From the NCBI RefSeq assembly GCF_022397955.1, contig NZ_JAKEUQ010000013.1:1-64000 (forward strand): a stretch of 64,000 nt of DNA, read 5' to 3'. Below the pieces are notes generated by a model, which did not search any database, had not been told where the DNA came from, and saw only the letters and a program-made list of their open reading frames with translations. Source of the DNA: Vibrio sp. Isolate32 (lineage in GTDB: Bacteria > Pseudomonadota > Gammaproteobacteria > Enterobacterales > Vibrionaceae). This document shows positions 47,154 to 57,628 of the stretch, in pieces. Positions within the stretch are counted from its first letter, which is position 1; each line of letters starts with the position of its first letter. The position numbers were made by a program, and so were the translations under genes.

Positions 47154-48176
47154 CTATTTGTTTGCGTGGTAGATCGCGAATTTTGTGGTCTTATTTAGAG
47201 TCGCGCATTTTCCAAATGCTTGCTCAATAATCGGGATGTATTTTAAGAAGCTGTTCGCAACGATGATCAGCTCACCAAAACGGTTTAAATACTGTGGAGC
47301 CTGCGCCAGAAGGGTTTCTGTTGCACTGTAGCTAGTATCCAAGCCCGAGTGGAATGGTGGGTTGCTGATAATGAATTGATAGTCTTGCGCTGTATCAGAA
47401 TAGACATCAGAAGCGAAAACTTTGCCCGTTAAGCCGTTCGCTTCTAGAGTTGCTTGGCTCGACGCTACTGCAAACGCACTGATGTCACACATCTCAAGCT
47501 CAATATCAGGGTTGCGAGAGGCCATCACTGCACCGAGTACACCTGCACCACAACCGAAGTCCAGCACTTTACCCTTCAAGGTTGGCAAAGTATCGAGCAG
47601 AAGCTGGCTACCGACATCGAATTCACCATGGCTAAAGACACCTGGCAGGCTTTTAACAGTAAGAGACTGCTCACCAATGTTCACCGTGTAGGTTTTAAAC
47701 CAGTCTTGCAGGTTAAAAGCGGCTGGCTGCTCAAAGCATTGACCCCAGTAGAAAGAGCAACGACGCGCTGAATCGTATTTTGCGACCTTACCGTAAGCGG
47801 CAAACATCTTCTCAATACTTTTCACACCAGAGCGGTTCTCACCAACCACAACAATCTCAGTATCTTTGCCTAGTTTGGCAAACAGCATCGCTAGCAAAAA
47901 CTCAGCTTCAGCTTTTGCTTTTGGCCAGTACAACATCACTAAATCAGCTTTGGTCTCTTCGGTAAACTCAGCACCGTAAAAACGTTGAATAGTGCTGTAG
48001 CCTTCAAGCTGACGGTAGTAGCTGTAGTTTGAAGTAAATACAGAAACAGACTCACAGTGTTTTGCTAACTCAACAGGGAATAAGTCTTCAGCCTCACCGG
48101 CAACTAAAACATGTTTGCCTTCAAAGTAGGCAAGTTGGCGCTCAGCAATCTGGCTTGGGGCAATATAAGCTGACAT
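47154..48176 (-). CDS. rsmC: 16S rRNA (guanine1207-N2)-methyltransferase RsmC
   Basis: RsmC methylates G1207 of 16S rRNA in the small subunit using S-adenosylmethionine. The 340-residue protein has two related methyltransferase domains. The C-terminal one is catalytic, with the SAM motif [16 protein letters not shown] (about 205-220) and the NPPFHSG active-site motif near 265. The N-terminal half has lost the SAM motif, as is normal for RsmC. The start at 48176 gives [11 protein letters not shown] longer frame from 48236 adds 20 residues of poor quality. Confidence 0.93.
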   Translation of the reverse strand: MSAYIAPSQIAERQLAYFEGKHVLVAGEAEDLFPVELAKHCESVSVFTSNYSYYRQLEGYSTIQRFYGAEFTEETKADLVMLYWPKAKAEAEFLLAMLFAKLGKDTEIVVVGENRSGVKSIEKMFAAYGKVAKYDSARRCSFYWGQCFEQPAAFNLQDWFKTYTVNIGEQSLTVKSLPGVFSHGEFDVGSQLLLDTLPTLKGKVLDFGCGAGVLGAVMASRNPDIELEMCDISAFAVASSQATLEANGLTGKVFASDVYSDTAQDYQFIISNPPFHSGLDTSYSATETLLAQAPQYLNRFGELIIVANSFLKYIPIIEQAFGKCATLNKTTKFAIYHANK

Positions 48177-48286
48177 AGGACACTCTATTGAATTGTTAGC
48201 AAAAAATGAGGGCGGATTTTCGCATAATCCGCCCAAAGCTTGAAGCGTTTAATACTCGTTCGGCAAGTAAGTGATTGAAGAGCGGT

Positions 48287-49372
48287 TTAACTCTTGTCTT
48301 GCTGATTTAAAAAGTCCTTAAACTCTTCATCGTAGATGTTAAATAGAACAATGGTAATCGCAAAAATCAGCGGGCCGTAGATAAGACCAATCAGTCCGAA
48401 TAGTTGGATACCACCCAGTAGCGAGAAGAAGATCATTAGGGTGTTCATACCCGCACTGCCTTGCATTAACAGCGGTCGTAGTAGGTTATCTATCGAGCCA
48501 ACAATCGCCACGCAGTAAACCGTTAGGAAGATAGCCCAAGTCGTGTCGCCGGTTAAGAACAAGTAAGCCGCCGCCGGGATCCAGATTAGCGCAGTACCGA
48601 CCACCGGGATGAAAGAGGCAAAGCCCATCATGGTGCCCCAGAACAGTCCTGGGAAGCCAGCAATCCACATACCGAAACCACCAGCAATACCTTGTGCGAT
48701 AGCGGTTAGGAATGACCCCATCACTGCTGATTTTGATACTTGCTCAATCTCAGCGAGAAGTTTGTCTTCTTGGCTGCGAGACAGAGGAAGAATGTGGCGA
48801 ACCACACTGATGATTTTGTCATGATCTCTTAGTAGGAAGAACAGAACGAACAGCATCAAGAAGAAGTCCATCAAGAAGTTGGTCGCATCACCAAGGATCT
48901 TCGCACTAATGCCGACAAGCTTAGAGCCAAAGCTCGTCGCGAACTCGCCAACTTTCTGTGCGATAGCTTTCGGTTCAATATTGTCGAAAGGCAGGTAGTT
49001 ATTGATGAAAGATAGCGCTTTAACCACGATAGGGTGCTCAAACAGGGTTTGAATACCGCCATGGGTGACCCATTGATAAGTGTTTTGAGAAAATAGAGAG
49101 CCTTGCTGCACAATCGCTGCAAATACTGCCAGTAAAGGGACAACAATAATAAAGGTTAAGATCACACAGGATAGCAATGAGACGAGGTTTGCTTTGTTTG
49201 GGATCTTCTTTTCAAGCCACTCATGGATCGGAAACATTAACAGTGAAATGATGAAGGCCATCACGATTGAGTTAACGTATGGTTCTATAAGTAGGTAACA
49301 AGCATAAGCCGCAGCGAGCAGCGCAATGATGATTACCCAGTGACTGGAATTGATTTTAATTTTTTCTGACAC
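48287..49372 (-). CDS. AI-2E family transporter (UPF0118)
   Basis: This polytopic inner-membrane protein has 361 residues and about seven or eight helices. Features of the AI-2E/PerM family include the paired N-terminal helices (about 12-50) and the large soluble-helix region 95-150. The signature GLFWGTMMGFASFIPVVGTALIWIP is near 240 (split here: GFASFIPVVGTALIW). Some relatives export autoinducer-2 and others move sodium/protons, so the substrate is uncertain. It is divergent from a 41-codon gene starting 76 bp away. It resembles E. coli YdiK, though I do not assign the symbol. Confidence 0.87.
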   Translation of the reverse strand: MSEKIKINSSHWVIIIALLAAAYACYLLIEPYVNSIVMAFIISLLMFPIHEWLEKKIPNKANLVSLLSCVILTFIIVVPLLAVFAAIVQQGSLFSQNTYQWVTHGGIQTLFEHPIVVKALSFINNYLPFDNIEPKAIAQKVGEFATSFGSKLVGISAKILGDATNFLMDFFLMLFVLFFLLRDHDKIISVVRHILPLSRSQEDKLLAEIEQVSKSAVMGSFLTAIAQGIAGGFGMWIAGFPGLFWGTMMGFASFIPVVGTALIWIPAAAYLFLTGDTTWAIFLTVYCVAIVGSIDNLLRPLLMQGSAGMNTLMIFFSLLGGIQLFGLIGLIYGPLIFAITIVLFNIYDEEFKDFLNQQDKS

Positions 49373-49448
49373 GGTAATGGTCTCTATATTTGCGTTCTGA
49401 GTTTATAATGGCTGCAAAACAGAGAGTTAGCAATGAGGAGTTTTGATA

Positions 49449-49574
49449 ATGGGATGCTGTAATAAAGATAAGAAATGCCAAGATGAAGAGCAGCAAACGA
49501 AAAAAGAGATCCCTTGGTTCAGAATGTTCCTTGGTACGCTGATGTTGTTGGTTTTCTTGTTCTGGGAACGTTAA
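49449..49574 (+). CDS. 41-residue cysteine-containing single-span membrane protein
   Basis: This short gene encodes MGCCNKDKKC, a charged stretch DEEQQTKKEIPWFRM and one hydrophobic helix FLGTLMLLVFLFW ending in ER. An excellent ribosome-binding site (GAGGAG, 49435-49440) lies 8 bp before the ATG. The codon choice is normal for the genome, so I regard it as real. Three cysteines cluster before the charged stretch and could bind a metal or be modified. It is not recognised as any named family. It occupies the otherwise empty space between the AI-2E-type gene and hemL. Confidence 0.7.
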   Translation: MGCCNKDKKCQDEEQQTKKEIPWFRMFLGTLMLLVFLFWER

Positions 49575-49642
49575 GCGCTTTGCCGGTATAGCTCGACGGA
49601 TGCGACAGAGGGAGTTCCCTTTATAAGCTTAGTGCTATCCAT

Positions 49643-49671
49643 TAAAAAGGGCTGCGTTAATGCAGCCCTAA
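49643..49671 (-). terminator. Terminator of hemL
   Basis: GGGCTGC and GCAGCCC arms are followed by TTTTTAAT on the minus strand, 35 bp past the hemL stop. On the plus strand the hairpin may also serve the 41-residue gene. Confidence 0.85.
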
Positions 49672-49705
49672 ATTCAATCAGTTAGCGACTTATTCGCGCT
49701 TTTGA

Positions 49706-51001
49706 TTATTTGCTTTCTGCAGCAATAATAGCAAGAGAACGGTCAGCGGCTTCTAGTGTCGCTTCAATCTCTTTTGAACCGTGAGCAAGAGATGTGAAGC
49801 TTGCTTCGAATGCTGAAGGTGCAAGGTATACACCGTGATCTAGCATTAGGTGGAAGAAGCGCTTGAAGCGTTCTACATCACACTTGGTTACATCTTCGTA
49901 GCACGTTACTGCTTCTTGCTCAGTGAAGAAAAAACCAAACATGCCACCGACTTGGTGAACTAGCATTGGAATACCGTGCTTGTCAGCAAGTTGCTTGAAG
50001 CCATTCGCTAGCTGCTTTGTTTTTGATGCTAGGCGCTTCTCGTTGCCTTCTTCACGTAGAAGGTTCAGACATGCATAGCCCGCAGCCATTGCTACTGGGT
50101 TACCTGAAAGAGTACCAGCTTGGTAAACTGGGCCCGTTGGTGCGATGTATTGCATCACGTCTTTACGACCACCAAAAGCACCCACTGGCATACCGCCACC
50201 AATAACTTTACCAAGACACGTTAGGTCTGGCTTGATGTTGTAGTAAGCCTGCGCACAGCCTTCAGCAACGCGGAAACCTGTCATTACTTCATCAAAGATC
50301 AGTAGCGCGCCTTCTTGGTCACAGATCTCACGTAGACCTTCGTGGAAGCCTTCTACTGGTGGAATGCAGTTCATATTGCCCGCTACAGGCTCAACGATGA
50401 TACAAGCGATCTCACCTTTGTTTGCTTCAAACAGCTCACGTACAGAGTCTAGGTTGTTGAATGTCGCCGTTAGTGTGTGCTTAGCAAAGTCTGCTGGTAC
50501 GCCAGGAGAGCTTGGTTGACCTAGAGTCAGAGCGCCAGAACCTGCTTTTACAAGTAGACTGTCTGCGTGGCCGTGGTAGCAGCCTTCAAACTTAAGAATT
50601 TTGTCACGACCAGTAAAGCCACGAGCAAGGCGAATTGCACTCATCGTTGCTTCAGTACCTGAGCTAACCATACGTAGTTGTTCCATTGACGGAACCATCT
50701 CAGACACAAGTTCAGCCATTTTGATTTCAGTTTCAGTTGGAGCACCGAAGCTAAGACCACGTTGAGCTGCTTCAATTACAGCATCACGGATAACAGCGTG
50801 GTTGTGACCAAGGATCATTGGACCCCAAGAGCCAACGTAGTCGATATATGCTTTACCATCAGCATCAAAAATAAGTGGGCCATCAGCGCGTTCAACGAAG
50901 ATTGGAGAACCACCTACGCCATTGAATGCACGGACTGGAGAGTTTACGCCACCAGGAATAGTTTGCTGTGCTTTTTCGTACAGCTCTGCTGATTTGGTCA
51001 T
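49706..51001 (-). CDS. hemL: Glutamate-1-semialdehyde 2,1-aminomutase
   Basis: This PLP enzyme makes 5-aminolevulinate from glutamate-1-semialdehyde in haem synthesis. The start at 51001 gives 431 residues beginning [13 protein letters not shown]. The PLP lysine is Lys265 in [14 protein letters not shown], the same number as in E. coli, and [15 protein letters not shown] near 113 binds the cofactor phosphate. An AGAGGAT site lies 8 bp upstream. A longer frame to 51055 is not supported. It is divergent from erpA, which supplies Fe-S clusters, with 296 bp between the two starts. Confidence 0.95.
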   Translation of the reverse strand: MTKSAELYEKAQQTIPGGVNSPVRAFNGVGGSPIFVERADGPLIFDADGKAYIDYVGSWGPMILGHNHAVIRDAVIEAAQRGLSFGAPTETEIKMAELVSEMVPSMEQLRMVSSGTEATMSAIRLARGFTGRDKILKFEGCYHGHADSLLVKAGSGALTLGQPSSPGVPADFAKHTLTATFNNLDSVRELFEANKGEIACIIVEPVAGNMNCIPPVEGFHEGLREICDQEGALLIFDEVMTGFRVAEGCAQAYYNIKPDLTCLGKVIGGGMPVGAFGGRKDVMQYIAPTGPVYQAGTLSGNPVAMAAGYACLNLLREEGNEKRLASKTKQLANGFKQLADKHGIPMLVHQVGGMFGFFFTEQEAVTCYEDVTKCDVERFKRFFHLMLDHGVYLAPSAFEASFTSLAHGSKEIEATLEAADRSLAIIAAESK

Positions 51002-51297
51002 TGATATATCCTCTTTTGACTGTCGGACCAATTGGCAGGCATTGTACCTATCCATAATCCAACTAGGAATGGTTTAGCTGATATAATCGCCCGAATCTGA
51101 TTATTTTGTGTGGTTGCACATTCATTTTGTTTTTATTTGATGAGTTTTTAGCAGGAAAAACGGCGATCAGGTGGTGAATACTTGAACGTTTCAGTCAGGT
51201 ATTGGATAATCAGCAGAATATAAGAAAATACTCAACAACTATGGTCTCGAATTAGATTTGTATCATGTTGTTTTTGACACAGGTAAGAGAGGTTGTC

Positions 51298-51639
51298 GTG
51301 AGCGAAGCAAATATCCCATTGTCTTTTTCTGATGCAGCAGCTACCCGCGTACAAACGCTGATTGCTGAAGAAGAAAACCCAGAGCTAAAACTGCGTGTAT
51401 ACATTACAGGTGGTGGTTGTAGTGGTTTCCAATACGGCTTCACATTCGATGAAAAAGTAAATGATGGTGACACTACTATCGTAAACAGTGGTGTAACGCT
51501 GGTTGTCGATCCAATGAGCCTACAATACCTAATGGGTGGCGTGGTTGATTACACTGAAGGCCTAGAAGGCGCACGTTTCTTTGTAAACAACCCTAATGCA
51601 ACAACTACATGTGGTTGTGGTGCATCATTCAGCGTATAG
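51298..51639 (+). CDS. erpA: Iron-sulfur cluster insertion protein ErpA
   Basis: ErpA is an A-type carrier that delivers Fe-S clusters to target proteins such as IspG/H. With the GTG at 51298 it has 113 residues, and the three cluster ligands are Cys41, Cys105 and Cys107 (GGGCSGF and TCGCG). An AGAGAGG site sits 5 bp before the GTG. An upstream ATG at 51265 would add 11 residues without a site. It is followed by a strong terminator and is monocistronic. No IscR site was recognised with confidence in the 296-bp upstream space. Confidence 0.95.
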   Translation: MSEANIPLSFSDAAATRVQTLIAEEENPELKLRVYITGGGCSGFQYGFTFDEKVNDGDTTIVNSGVTLVVDPMSLQYLMGGVVDYTEGLEGARFFVNNPNATTTCGCGASFSV

Positions 51640-51685
51640 GCCGAGATTAACGTCGCTTAATTGAAAGCCATATTCGAAGCATCGT

Positions 51686-51720
51686 AAACGCCGGACTTAT
51701 GTTCGGCGTTTTTGTTTTTT
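51686..51720 (+). terminator. Terminator of erpA
   Basis: AAACGCCG and CGGCGTTT arms with a 10-base loop are followed by TTTGTTTTTT, 46 bp past the stop codon. Confidence 0.9.
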
Positions 51721-51889
51721 ATCCCCTTTATTTTTACTTCCCTTTAGTACTCGGAATATTTTTTAAACTGTCGATACTGTCCAACTTCATTTGTCCTTGG
51801 TCTGTTAAGGTTACCTATGTGTATCAGGAAGTTGCACACGACGCGATTGAGCTAATTTACGCGCGTAATGCGCCAGAAAAGGATTTGCT

Positions 51890-53014
51890 ATGCCTACTCT
51901 ATTTTCTAACTTGCCACTTTTTCAGAAACTAAAGCAGCCGTGGTTGGTCTCTCTGACTTTAGTCATACTGCTTTCTGTCTGGCTTGGCTTAGGAGTGGGA
52001 CAAGCCGAAGAGTCGCCAGACAAAAAAGCGACAGAGATTCCATTAGCCAAGGTTTCCTACCAAACATTTACCTCATCACCCACTTTTAGAACCATTGATT
52101 TATACGGTCGAACAGCACCCGATAGGCATGCTCGATTGGGAGCAGAAGTTGCGGGCAAGGTCGTCAGGCTAAACGTTGCTAAGGGTGATACTGTAAAAGC
52201 AGGGCAAGCCATTGCTCAGATCGATAAAGGCGACTTGGAAATACAGTTAGAGCGGGTTTGGGCTCTATATCGCCTTAAACAGAAAGAATTTAAAGCGGCA
52301 CAGTCACTGAAGAAAAGAGGGCTGCAAGGGGAAATCGCCTACACCACTGCAGAGGCTTCGTTAACAGAAGCGAAGGCTATGATGCGCAATGTGGAACTGG
52401 CTTTAAAGAATACTGTGATTACTTCACCGTTCTCGGGTGTGGTGCAAGATTTAATGGTCGAGCTCGGTGATTTTGTTGGTGTGGGAGATTCCGTTGCTAG
52501 TGTGATTGACCTCGACCCTCTGGTGATTAAAGCGGACGTCAGTGAGCGTCATATTCAGCATCTGTTAGTCAATCAAGACGCATTGGTCCGTCTACTTGGT
52601 AGAGATGAAGTAGAAGGGCGATTGCGTTATGTGTCTCGAATCTCTTCAGCTTCTACTAATACCTTCCCAATCGAAATTGAAATCGATAACTCTGAAGGCC
52701 TACTGCCCGCAGGTGTGAGCGCTGAAGTGAAACTCAACCTAGAAACACGAGATGCTATTAAGGTGACACCTGCGATGCTGGCATTGGATGAAGCCGGAAA
52801 TCTCGGAGTTAAAACATTGGTGTCAGTCGGTGATACACCAAGCGTTAAGTTTGTCGGTATACAGCTCGTTAAGGCAGAGCAAGATGGCGTGTGGCTCACT
52901 GGCTTAGATCAACAGGTCGATATTATTACCGTCGGACAAGGCTTTGTTCGTGATGGTGATTCGGTGATTGCAGTTGGGCAAGGTGCTGCTCTCTCAAGTT
53001 CAACGGCTGAGTAG
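51890..53014 (+). CDS. RND efflux periplasmic adaptor (membrane fusion protein)
   Basis: This 374-residue adaptor links an RND pump to an outer-membrane channel. An N-terminal membrane anchor or signal (about 18-38) is followed by the split lipoyl domain (GAEVAGKVVRLNVAKGDTV near 84 and TSPFSGVVQDLMVELGDFV near 180). An alpha-hairpin lies between them (115-170), with beta-barrel and membrane-proximal domains to the end. The gene is 10 bp before the RND pump gene. No outer-membrane factor gene is adjacent, so TolC is probably shared. By position it corresponds to one member of the V. cholerae vexLM pair, from memory. No local regulator gene is present. Confidence 0.92.
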   Translation: MPTLFSNLPLFQKLKQPWLVSLTLVILLSVWLGLGVGQAEESPDKKATEIPLAKVSYQTFTSSPTFRTIDLYGRTAPDRHARLGAEVAGKVVRLNVAKGDTVKAGQAIAQIDKGDLEIQLERVWALYRLKQKEFKAAQSLKKRGLQGEIAYTTAEASLTEAKAMMRNVELALKNTVITSPFSGVVQDLMVELGDFVGVGDSVASVIDLDPLVIKADVSERHIQHLLVNQDALVRLLGRDEVEGRLRYVSRISSASTNTFPIEIEIDNSEGLLPAGVSAEVKLNLETRDAIKVTPAMLALDEAGNLGVKTLVSVGDTPSVKFVGIQLVKAEQDGVWLTGLDQQVDIITVGQGFVRDGDSVIAVGQGAALSSSTAE

Positions 53015-53024
53015 GAGATAACCG

Positions 53025-56000
53025 ATGTATTCAATTATTGATGCAGCCTTGTCTCGTGCTCGCACCATGCTTTCTCTGTTGGCGCTGATCTTGGTCGCAG
53101 GTGTTATTACCTATATCACGATCCCCAAAGAATCGAGCCCAGATATCACTATCCCGATTATCTACGTTTCAGTTGGGCACCAAGGGATCTCACCAACCGA
53201 TGCTGAGCGCTTGTTGGTGCGACCTATTGAGCAAGAGCTTAGGTCGATTGAGGGCGTAAAAGAGATGAATTCAACCGCCGCAGAAGGACATGCTTCTGTG
53301 GTGTTGGAATTTAATGTTGGGGTTGATCTTACCAAAGCGATGGCAGATGTGCGTGACGCCGTTGATCTTGCTAAGCCAAAACTCCCAGAAGACAGTGATG
53401 AGCCGACCGTTAATGAAGTAACACTCGCTTCTAAGCAGCCAGTGCTGTCTGTCGTGTTATTCGGCACCGTTCCTGAACGCACAATTGTACAAATTGCCCG
53501 AGAGCTGGGAGATAAATTAGAAAGCTATCGCCAAATACTAGAGGTCGATATTGCAGGTGACAGAGAAGACATCGTTGAAATCATCGTTGATCCTCTGCTT
53601 ATGGAAAGTTACAGCCTAGACCAAGCGGATATCTATAACCTGATTGCATTGAATAATCGGGTGGTTGCCGCCGGTTTTGTCGATACGGGCTATGGCCGTT
53701 TCTCAGTCAAAGTCCCTTCGGTGTTTAACTCTTTAAAAGATGTGCTTGAGTTACCGATCAAAGTGGATGGTAAACAAGTCGTTACTTTTGGTGATGTGGC
53801 GACAGTACGCCGAGCATTTAGAGACCCAGAGAGCTTTGCTCGCTTAGATGGTCAGTCTGCGGTGGTCTTGGATATCAAGAAGCGTGCTGGTGAGAACATC
53901 ATTGAAACGGTTGAGCTGGTGAAAGCGGTAATGGCTAGCGCTCAGCAGCAAGCCGAGTGGCCAAATAATTTGCTAGTCAAGTACACCAAGGATGAATCTA
54001 AAGATGTGAAGATCATGCTCAATGATCTGCAAAACAATATCTTATCCGCCATTATTCTGGTGGTGATCGTTATCATCGCTATTCTTGGTGTGCGTACTGC
54101 TTTGTTAGTGGGTATTTCTATTCCCGGCTCATTCCTGACAGGGTTACTCGTCCTCTCGGTATTCGGTTTGACCGTTAACATCGTAGTGCTGTTTTCGCTG
54201 ATTATGGCGGTCGGAATGCTGGTGGATGGCGCGATTGTGGTGACTGAATTCGCAGATAGACGGATGCAAGAGGGAGAAGGGCGCAAAGATGCCTACCGAG
54301 ATGCAGCCAAGCGGATGGCATGGCCGATAACGGCATCAACCGCAACGACATTAGCGGCGTTTGCTCCGCTGTTGTTCTGGCCTGACGTGACGGGCGAATT
54401 CATGAAGTTCCTACCACTCACCTTGATCGCGACTTTAACGGCTTCATTGATTATGGCGCTGTTGTTTGTGCCGGTGTTAGGTGGCTTGATTGGTAAACCT
54501 CAGTACGTTTCGCCTCAGAATCAAGCTCGAATGGTCGCCCTGCATAACGGCGACTTTTCTCAAGCGACAGGCTTAACTAAGGCGTATTACCACACACTTT
54601 CTTTAGCGATTAAGCACCCGTTTAAAATTCTCTTTAGCGCGATATTGCTTGCGGTTGCAGTCGGCTTTACTTACTCAAAAGCAGGCTTAGGTGCCGAGTT
54701 TTTCCCAGAGGTCGATCCGCCATTCTTTAACGTTAAAGTGCGCTCGCATGGTGATCTCTCTATTCAAGAAAAAGATGTCATCATGCATGATATTGAGCAA
54801 GTGATGCTGAATCATGAAGAGTTCGATACCGTTTATACGCGTACCGGTGGTGACGACCAGATTGGTTTGATTTCGATTACGCCTGTCGACTGGCAATATC
54901 GCCGTAGCGTGAAAGCGATCATTGAAGAGTTAAAGCAACAAACCGACCAGTACGCTGGCGTTGAGATCGAATATAAGTTCCCAGACGCAGGGCCCCCGGT
55001 TGAAAATGACTTGGTTATCGAGCTATCCGCTAAAACACCAGAGCAGCTCAATCAGGCAGCAAAGATCGTGAGAAGTTGGGCGGATGGTAATCAAACGCTG
55101 ACCAATATCAGCGATACAGCAAGTAAAGATGGTATCGATTGGAAGGTGGATATTCGCCGCGACGATGCTGCGCGTTTTGCCGCTGATGCCACCTTAGTGG
55201 GGAATACCGTTCAATTCGTCACTAATGGATTAAAGATTGGTGATTATCTTCCTGATGACTCAGCAGAAGAAGTCGATATCTTGGTACGCTACCCAAGCGA
55301 TAAAAGAGATATCGGGCGCTTTGACCAGTTAAGAGTCAAAACGCCAGCAGGCCTAGTTCCGATAACTAATTTTGCTCAGATCGTTCCAGACCACAAGCAA
55401 GACACCATCAAACGCCTTGATGGTAAGCGAGTTGTCAACATCATGGCAGATATGGAAGAAGGGTATAACCTTGCTTTAGAACTGCCAAAGATCGAGCAGG
55501 CGTTAAGTGAGCTAGGGCTTCCAGATAGCGTAGATTTTCGTATTCGTGGTCAAAATGAAGAGCAGGAGAACTCGTCAGCCTTTTTGCAAAGTGCATTCTT
55601 AGTAGCACTAGCGGTGATGGCTTTGATTCTTATCACTCAGTTCAACAGCTTCTATCAAGCCTTCTTAATTCTAAGTGCAGTCTTGTTCTCTACGGTTGGC
55701 GTGTTCGTTGGTTTGCTGATCTTCCAACGCCCGTTTGGCATTGTGATGTCGGGGATTGGGGTCATAGCGTTAGCCGGCATAGTGGTGAACAACAATATCG
55801 TGCTGATTGATACTTATAACCAGCTCATCAAAAGAGGCTTAGATAAGCGAGATGCGATTCTAAGAACGGGTGTTCAACGTTTAAGACCTGTAATGCTCAC
55901 GACCGTCACGACTATCTTAGGTTTAATGCCGATGGTATTAGAGATGAACATCGATCTGATTAACCAAAAGATAGAATTCGGCGCGCCGAGCACCCAATGG

Positions 56001-56114
56001 TGGTCACAGCTTGCGACCGCGATAGCCGGTGGTTTGGCGTTTGCCACGTTACTGACTTTAGTGCTGACTCCTTGCTTGTTGATGCTAGGGCGAAACAACA
56101 AAACCGAAAAATAG
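53025..56114 (+). CDS. RND-family efflux pump, inner-membrane subunit
   Basis: This is a proton-driven tripartite efflux transporter of 1029 residues. The layout is classical: one helix at 12-30, a periplasmic domain, six helices (about 338-490), a second helix at about 536, a second periplasmic domain, and five C-terminal helices. The TM4 segment SLIMAVGMLVDGAIVVTEFA carries an Asp at the proton-relay position. Only one Asp rather than Asp-Asp is seen there, as in HME- or AcrB-like subgroups outside HAE1. The TPLR-type AcrB sequence is absent. The substrate cannot be deduced. Confidence 0.92.
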   Translation: MYSIIDAALSRARTMLSLLALILVAGVITYITIPKESSPDITIPIIYVSVGHQGISPTDAERLLVRPIEQELRSIEGVKEMNSTAAEGHASVVLEFNVGVDLTKAMADVRDAVDLAKPKLPEDSDEPTVNEVTLASKQPVLSVVLFGTVPERTIVQIARELGDKLESYRQILEVDIAGDREDIVEIIVDPLLMESYSLDQADIYNLIALNNRVVAAGFVDTGYGRFSVKVPSVFNSLKDVLELPIKVDGKQVVTFGDVATVRRAFRDPESFARLDGQSAVVLDIKKRAGENIIETVELVKAVMASAQQQAEWPNNLLVKYTKDESKDVKIMLNDLQNNILSAIILVVIVIIAILGVRTALLVGISIPGSFLTGLLVLSVFGLTVNIVVLFSLIMAVGMLVDGAIVVTEFADRRMQEGEGRKDAYRDAAKRMAWPITASTATTLAAFAPLLFWPDVTGEFMKFLPLTLIATLTASLIMALLFVPVLGGLIGKPQYVSPQNQARMVALHNGDFSQATGLTKAYYHTLSLAIKHPFKILFSAILLAVAVGFTYSKAGLGAEFFPEVDPPFFNVKVRSHGDLSIQEKDVIMHDIEQVMLNHEEFDTVYTRTGGDDQIGLISITPVDWQYRRSVKAIIEELKQQTDQYAGVEIEYKFPDAGPPVENDLVIELSAKTPEQLNQAAKIVRSWADGNQTLTNISDTASKDGIDWKVDIRRDDAARFAADATLVGNTVQFVTNGLKIGDYLPDDSAEEVDILVRYPSDKRDIGRFDQLRVKTPAGLVPITNFAQIVPDHKQDTIKRLDGKRVVNIMADMEEGYNLALELPKIEQALSELGLPDSVDFRIRGQNEEQENSSAFLQSAFLVALAVMALILITQFNSFYQAFLILSAVLFSTVGVFVGLLIFQRPFGIVMSGIGVIALAGIVVNNNIVLIDTYNQLIKRGLDKRDAILRTGVQRLRPVMLTTVTTILGLMPMVLEMNIDLINQKIEFGAPSTQWWSQLATAIAGGLAFATLLTLVLTPCLLMLGRNNKTEK

Positions 56115-56138
56115 TAGGAATCATGGTTTGACGATCTT

Positions 56139-56175
56139 AAAAAAGAGCGCCTTGATGGGCGCTCTTTTCGTTTTT
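56139..56175. terminator. Bidirectional terminator between the RND pump and shyC
   Basis: AAGAGCGCC and GGCGCTCTT arms are flanked by A-run and T-run. It serves both convergent genes. Confidence 0.9.
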
Positions 56176-56209
56176 CTATTTTGCTATGAAGCTACAGGTC
56201 TTGAACTTT

Positions 56210-57499
56210 CTAGTTCGTCGCTAGTAACTGACCGTATCGCTCAAGGTTTTTCAATCGAATCTCTGAGTTTGCAATAAAGGTTGCTTTTGCCTTACCCGTT
56301 AGCGACTTAGATTGAGGTAGCTTCACAGTACGTGCATTCTTGTGAACGCCATTAACTAAGAACTCGTAGTGCAAGTGTGGGCCAGTTACACGGCCTGTAC
56401 CGCCCAGAGTACCAATAGTTTGACCTTGTTTGACTCGTTGCCCTGTTTTCACCATGCGTTTCTTCATGTGCAAGTACTTAGTGATGTAAGTATTGCTGTG
56501 TCGAATGAACACGTAGTTACCGTTGAACTGGTTATAGCCAGACTTTTGCACGATACCATCACCTGCAGCCCAGATAGGTGTACCAACTGGGGCTGCATAG
56601 TCGGTGCCTCGGTGAGCACGAACCTTACCTGTTACTGGGTGTTTTCGGCGTGGGTTGAAGTTCGAGGTTACACGACGAAAATCGATAGGAGAGCGCAGGA
56701 AGGCTTTCTTCATCGCTCGGCCGTTTTCATCGTAGTAGTTACCGCTTTTATCGTCTAATACCGCAGTAAATGAATCGCCTTGGTTGGTAAAAATAGCAGC
56801 CATGATCTTGCCTCGGCCAATCACTTCACCTTCAACTACTTTCTCTTGGTATAAGATTTTAAAGCTGTCGTTTTTACGAATATCCAATGCAAAGTCGATG
56901 TCCCAACCAAAGATACCCGCCAGCTCCATGATTTGGTTGGCGGTTAAGCCTGCGCTGACACCAGCATTCCAGAAGTTAGAGGTGATATTGGCTTCTGCAT
57001 AGTTGTATTGATAAGCGACTTCTTTTTTATCAAAACTTGAAGTGAATGAATCGCCAGATTTGGTGATTTTGAAGCTTTCAAACGCGCTTAGTTGTCGTTT
57101 TAGCTGAATAAGGTCGTTGTTTTCATCAAATCCGAACTGCAGCACATCACCAGGTCTTAGGTTTGAGAGCTGCTTTTTGATGTCTTTATTGGTATTGAGA
57201 AGGTTGAGTAACAAGCGGTATGAGAGACCAATACGTTCAAATAAAACAGAAGTGCTTTCGCCAGAGCGAACTGTGTATTTTTCCCAGTTAAGGACAGCTG
57301 TTGGTGGTGCGTCATTCGAGCTTACTAGCGCGGAAGCATCGATGCTCAAGGGGTAATGTTTACCTACGACAAGTGCGCCCGTATCGTCGCGTAAGCTGTT
57401 GACGTCGGGAAGTAAGAAAATCGCTATGAAAATTATGGCACTAAAAAATGCGATAAAAGCCCGGTGCAATATAGGAAGGCGTGCAAAAATAGACAACAT
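56210..57499 (-). CDS. shyC: M23-family peptidoglycan endopeptidase ShyC
   Basis: This zinc metallo-endopeptidase cleaves peptide crosslinks to allow cell-wall growth. The 429-residue protein has an N-terminal membrane anchor or signal (about 13-31). A LysM/OapA-like domain follows (74-125), with a second beta domain behind it. The LytM domain (about 285-385) has ligands His296 and Asp300 (HRGTD), then His344 and His377 (HLHYE). Its closest named relatives are ShyA and ShyC of V. cholerae. Location beside tyrS matches ShyC (VC0630) as I remember it. It is divergent from tyrS. Confidence 0.88.
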   Translation of the reverse strand: MLSIFARLPILHRAFIAFFSAIIFIAIFLLPDVNSLRDDTGALVVGKHYPLSIDASALVSSNDAPPTAVLNWEKYTVRSGESTSVLFERIGLSYRLLLNLLNTNKDIKKQLSNLRPGDVLQFGFDENNDLIQLKRQLSAFESFKITKSGDSFTSSFDKKEVAYQYNYAEANITSNFWNAGVSAGLTANQIMELAGIFGWDIDFALDIRKNDSFKILYQEKVVEGEVIGRGKIMAAIFTNQGDSFTAVLDDKSGNYYDENGRAMKKAFLRSPIDFRRVTSNFNPRRKHPVTGKVRAHRGTDYAAPVGTPIWAAGDGIVQKSGYNQFNGNYVFIRHSNTYITKYLHMKKRMVKTGQRVKQGQTIGTLGGTGRVTGPHLHYEFLVNGVHKNARTVKLPQSKSLTGKAKATFIANSEIRLKNLERYGQLLATN

Positions 57500-57628
57500 G
57501 TTCCGGTTCGTTCTGTAAATATTATGAAAATCGGCGACGGAATAGTGTAACTGGTTTCAAAATACATCGCTATTCAAGTAAGATGTCTAACTATTATATT
57601 TTTGCCAAATCTGTGGGAGTGAACAAGA

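Noticed and set aside
51699..51932. 77-codon plus-strand ORF after erpA
   Set aside because: It begins inside the erpA terminator and overlaps the RND adaptor start; no ribosome-binding site.
53025..56114. Naming the RND pair with a specific drug-efflux symbol
   Set aside because: Position suggests the vexLM pair of V. cholerae, but this is from memory and substrate cannot be read from the sequence.
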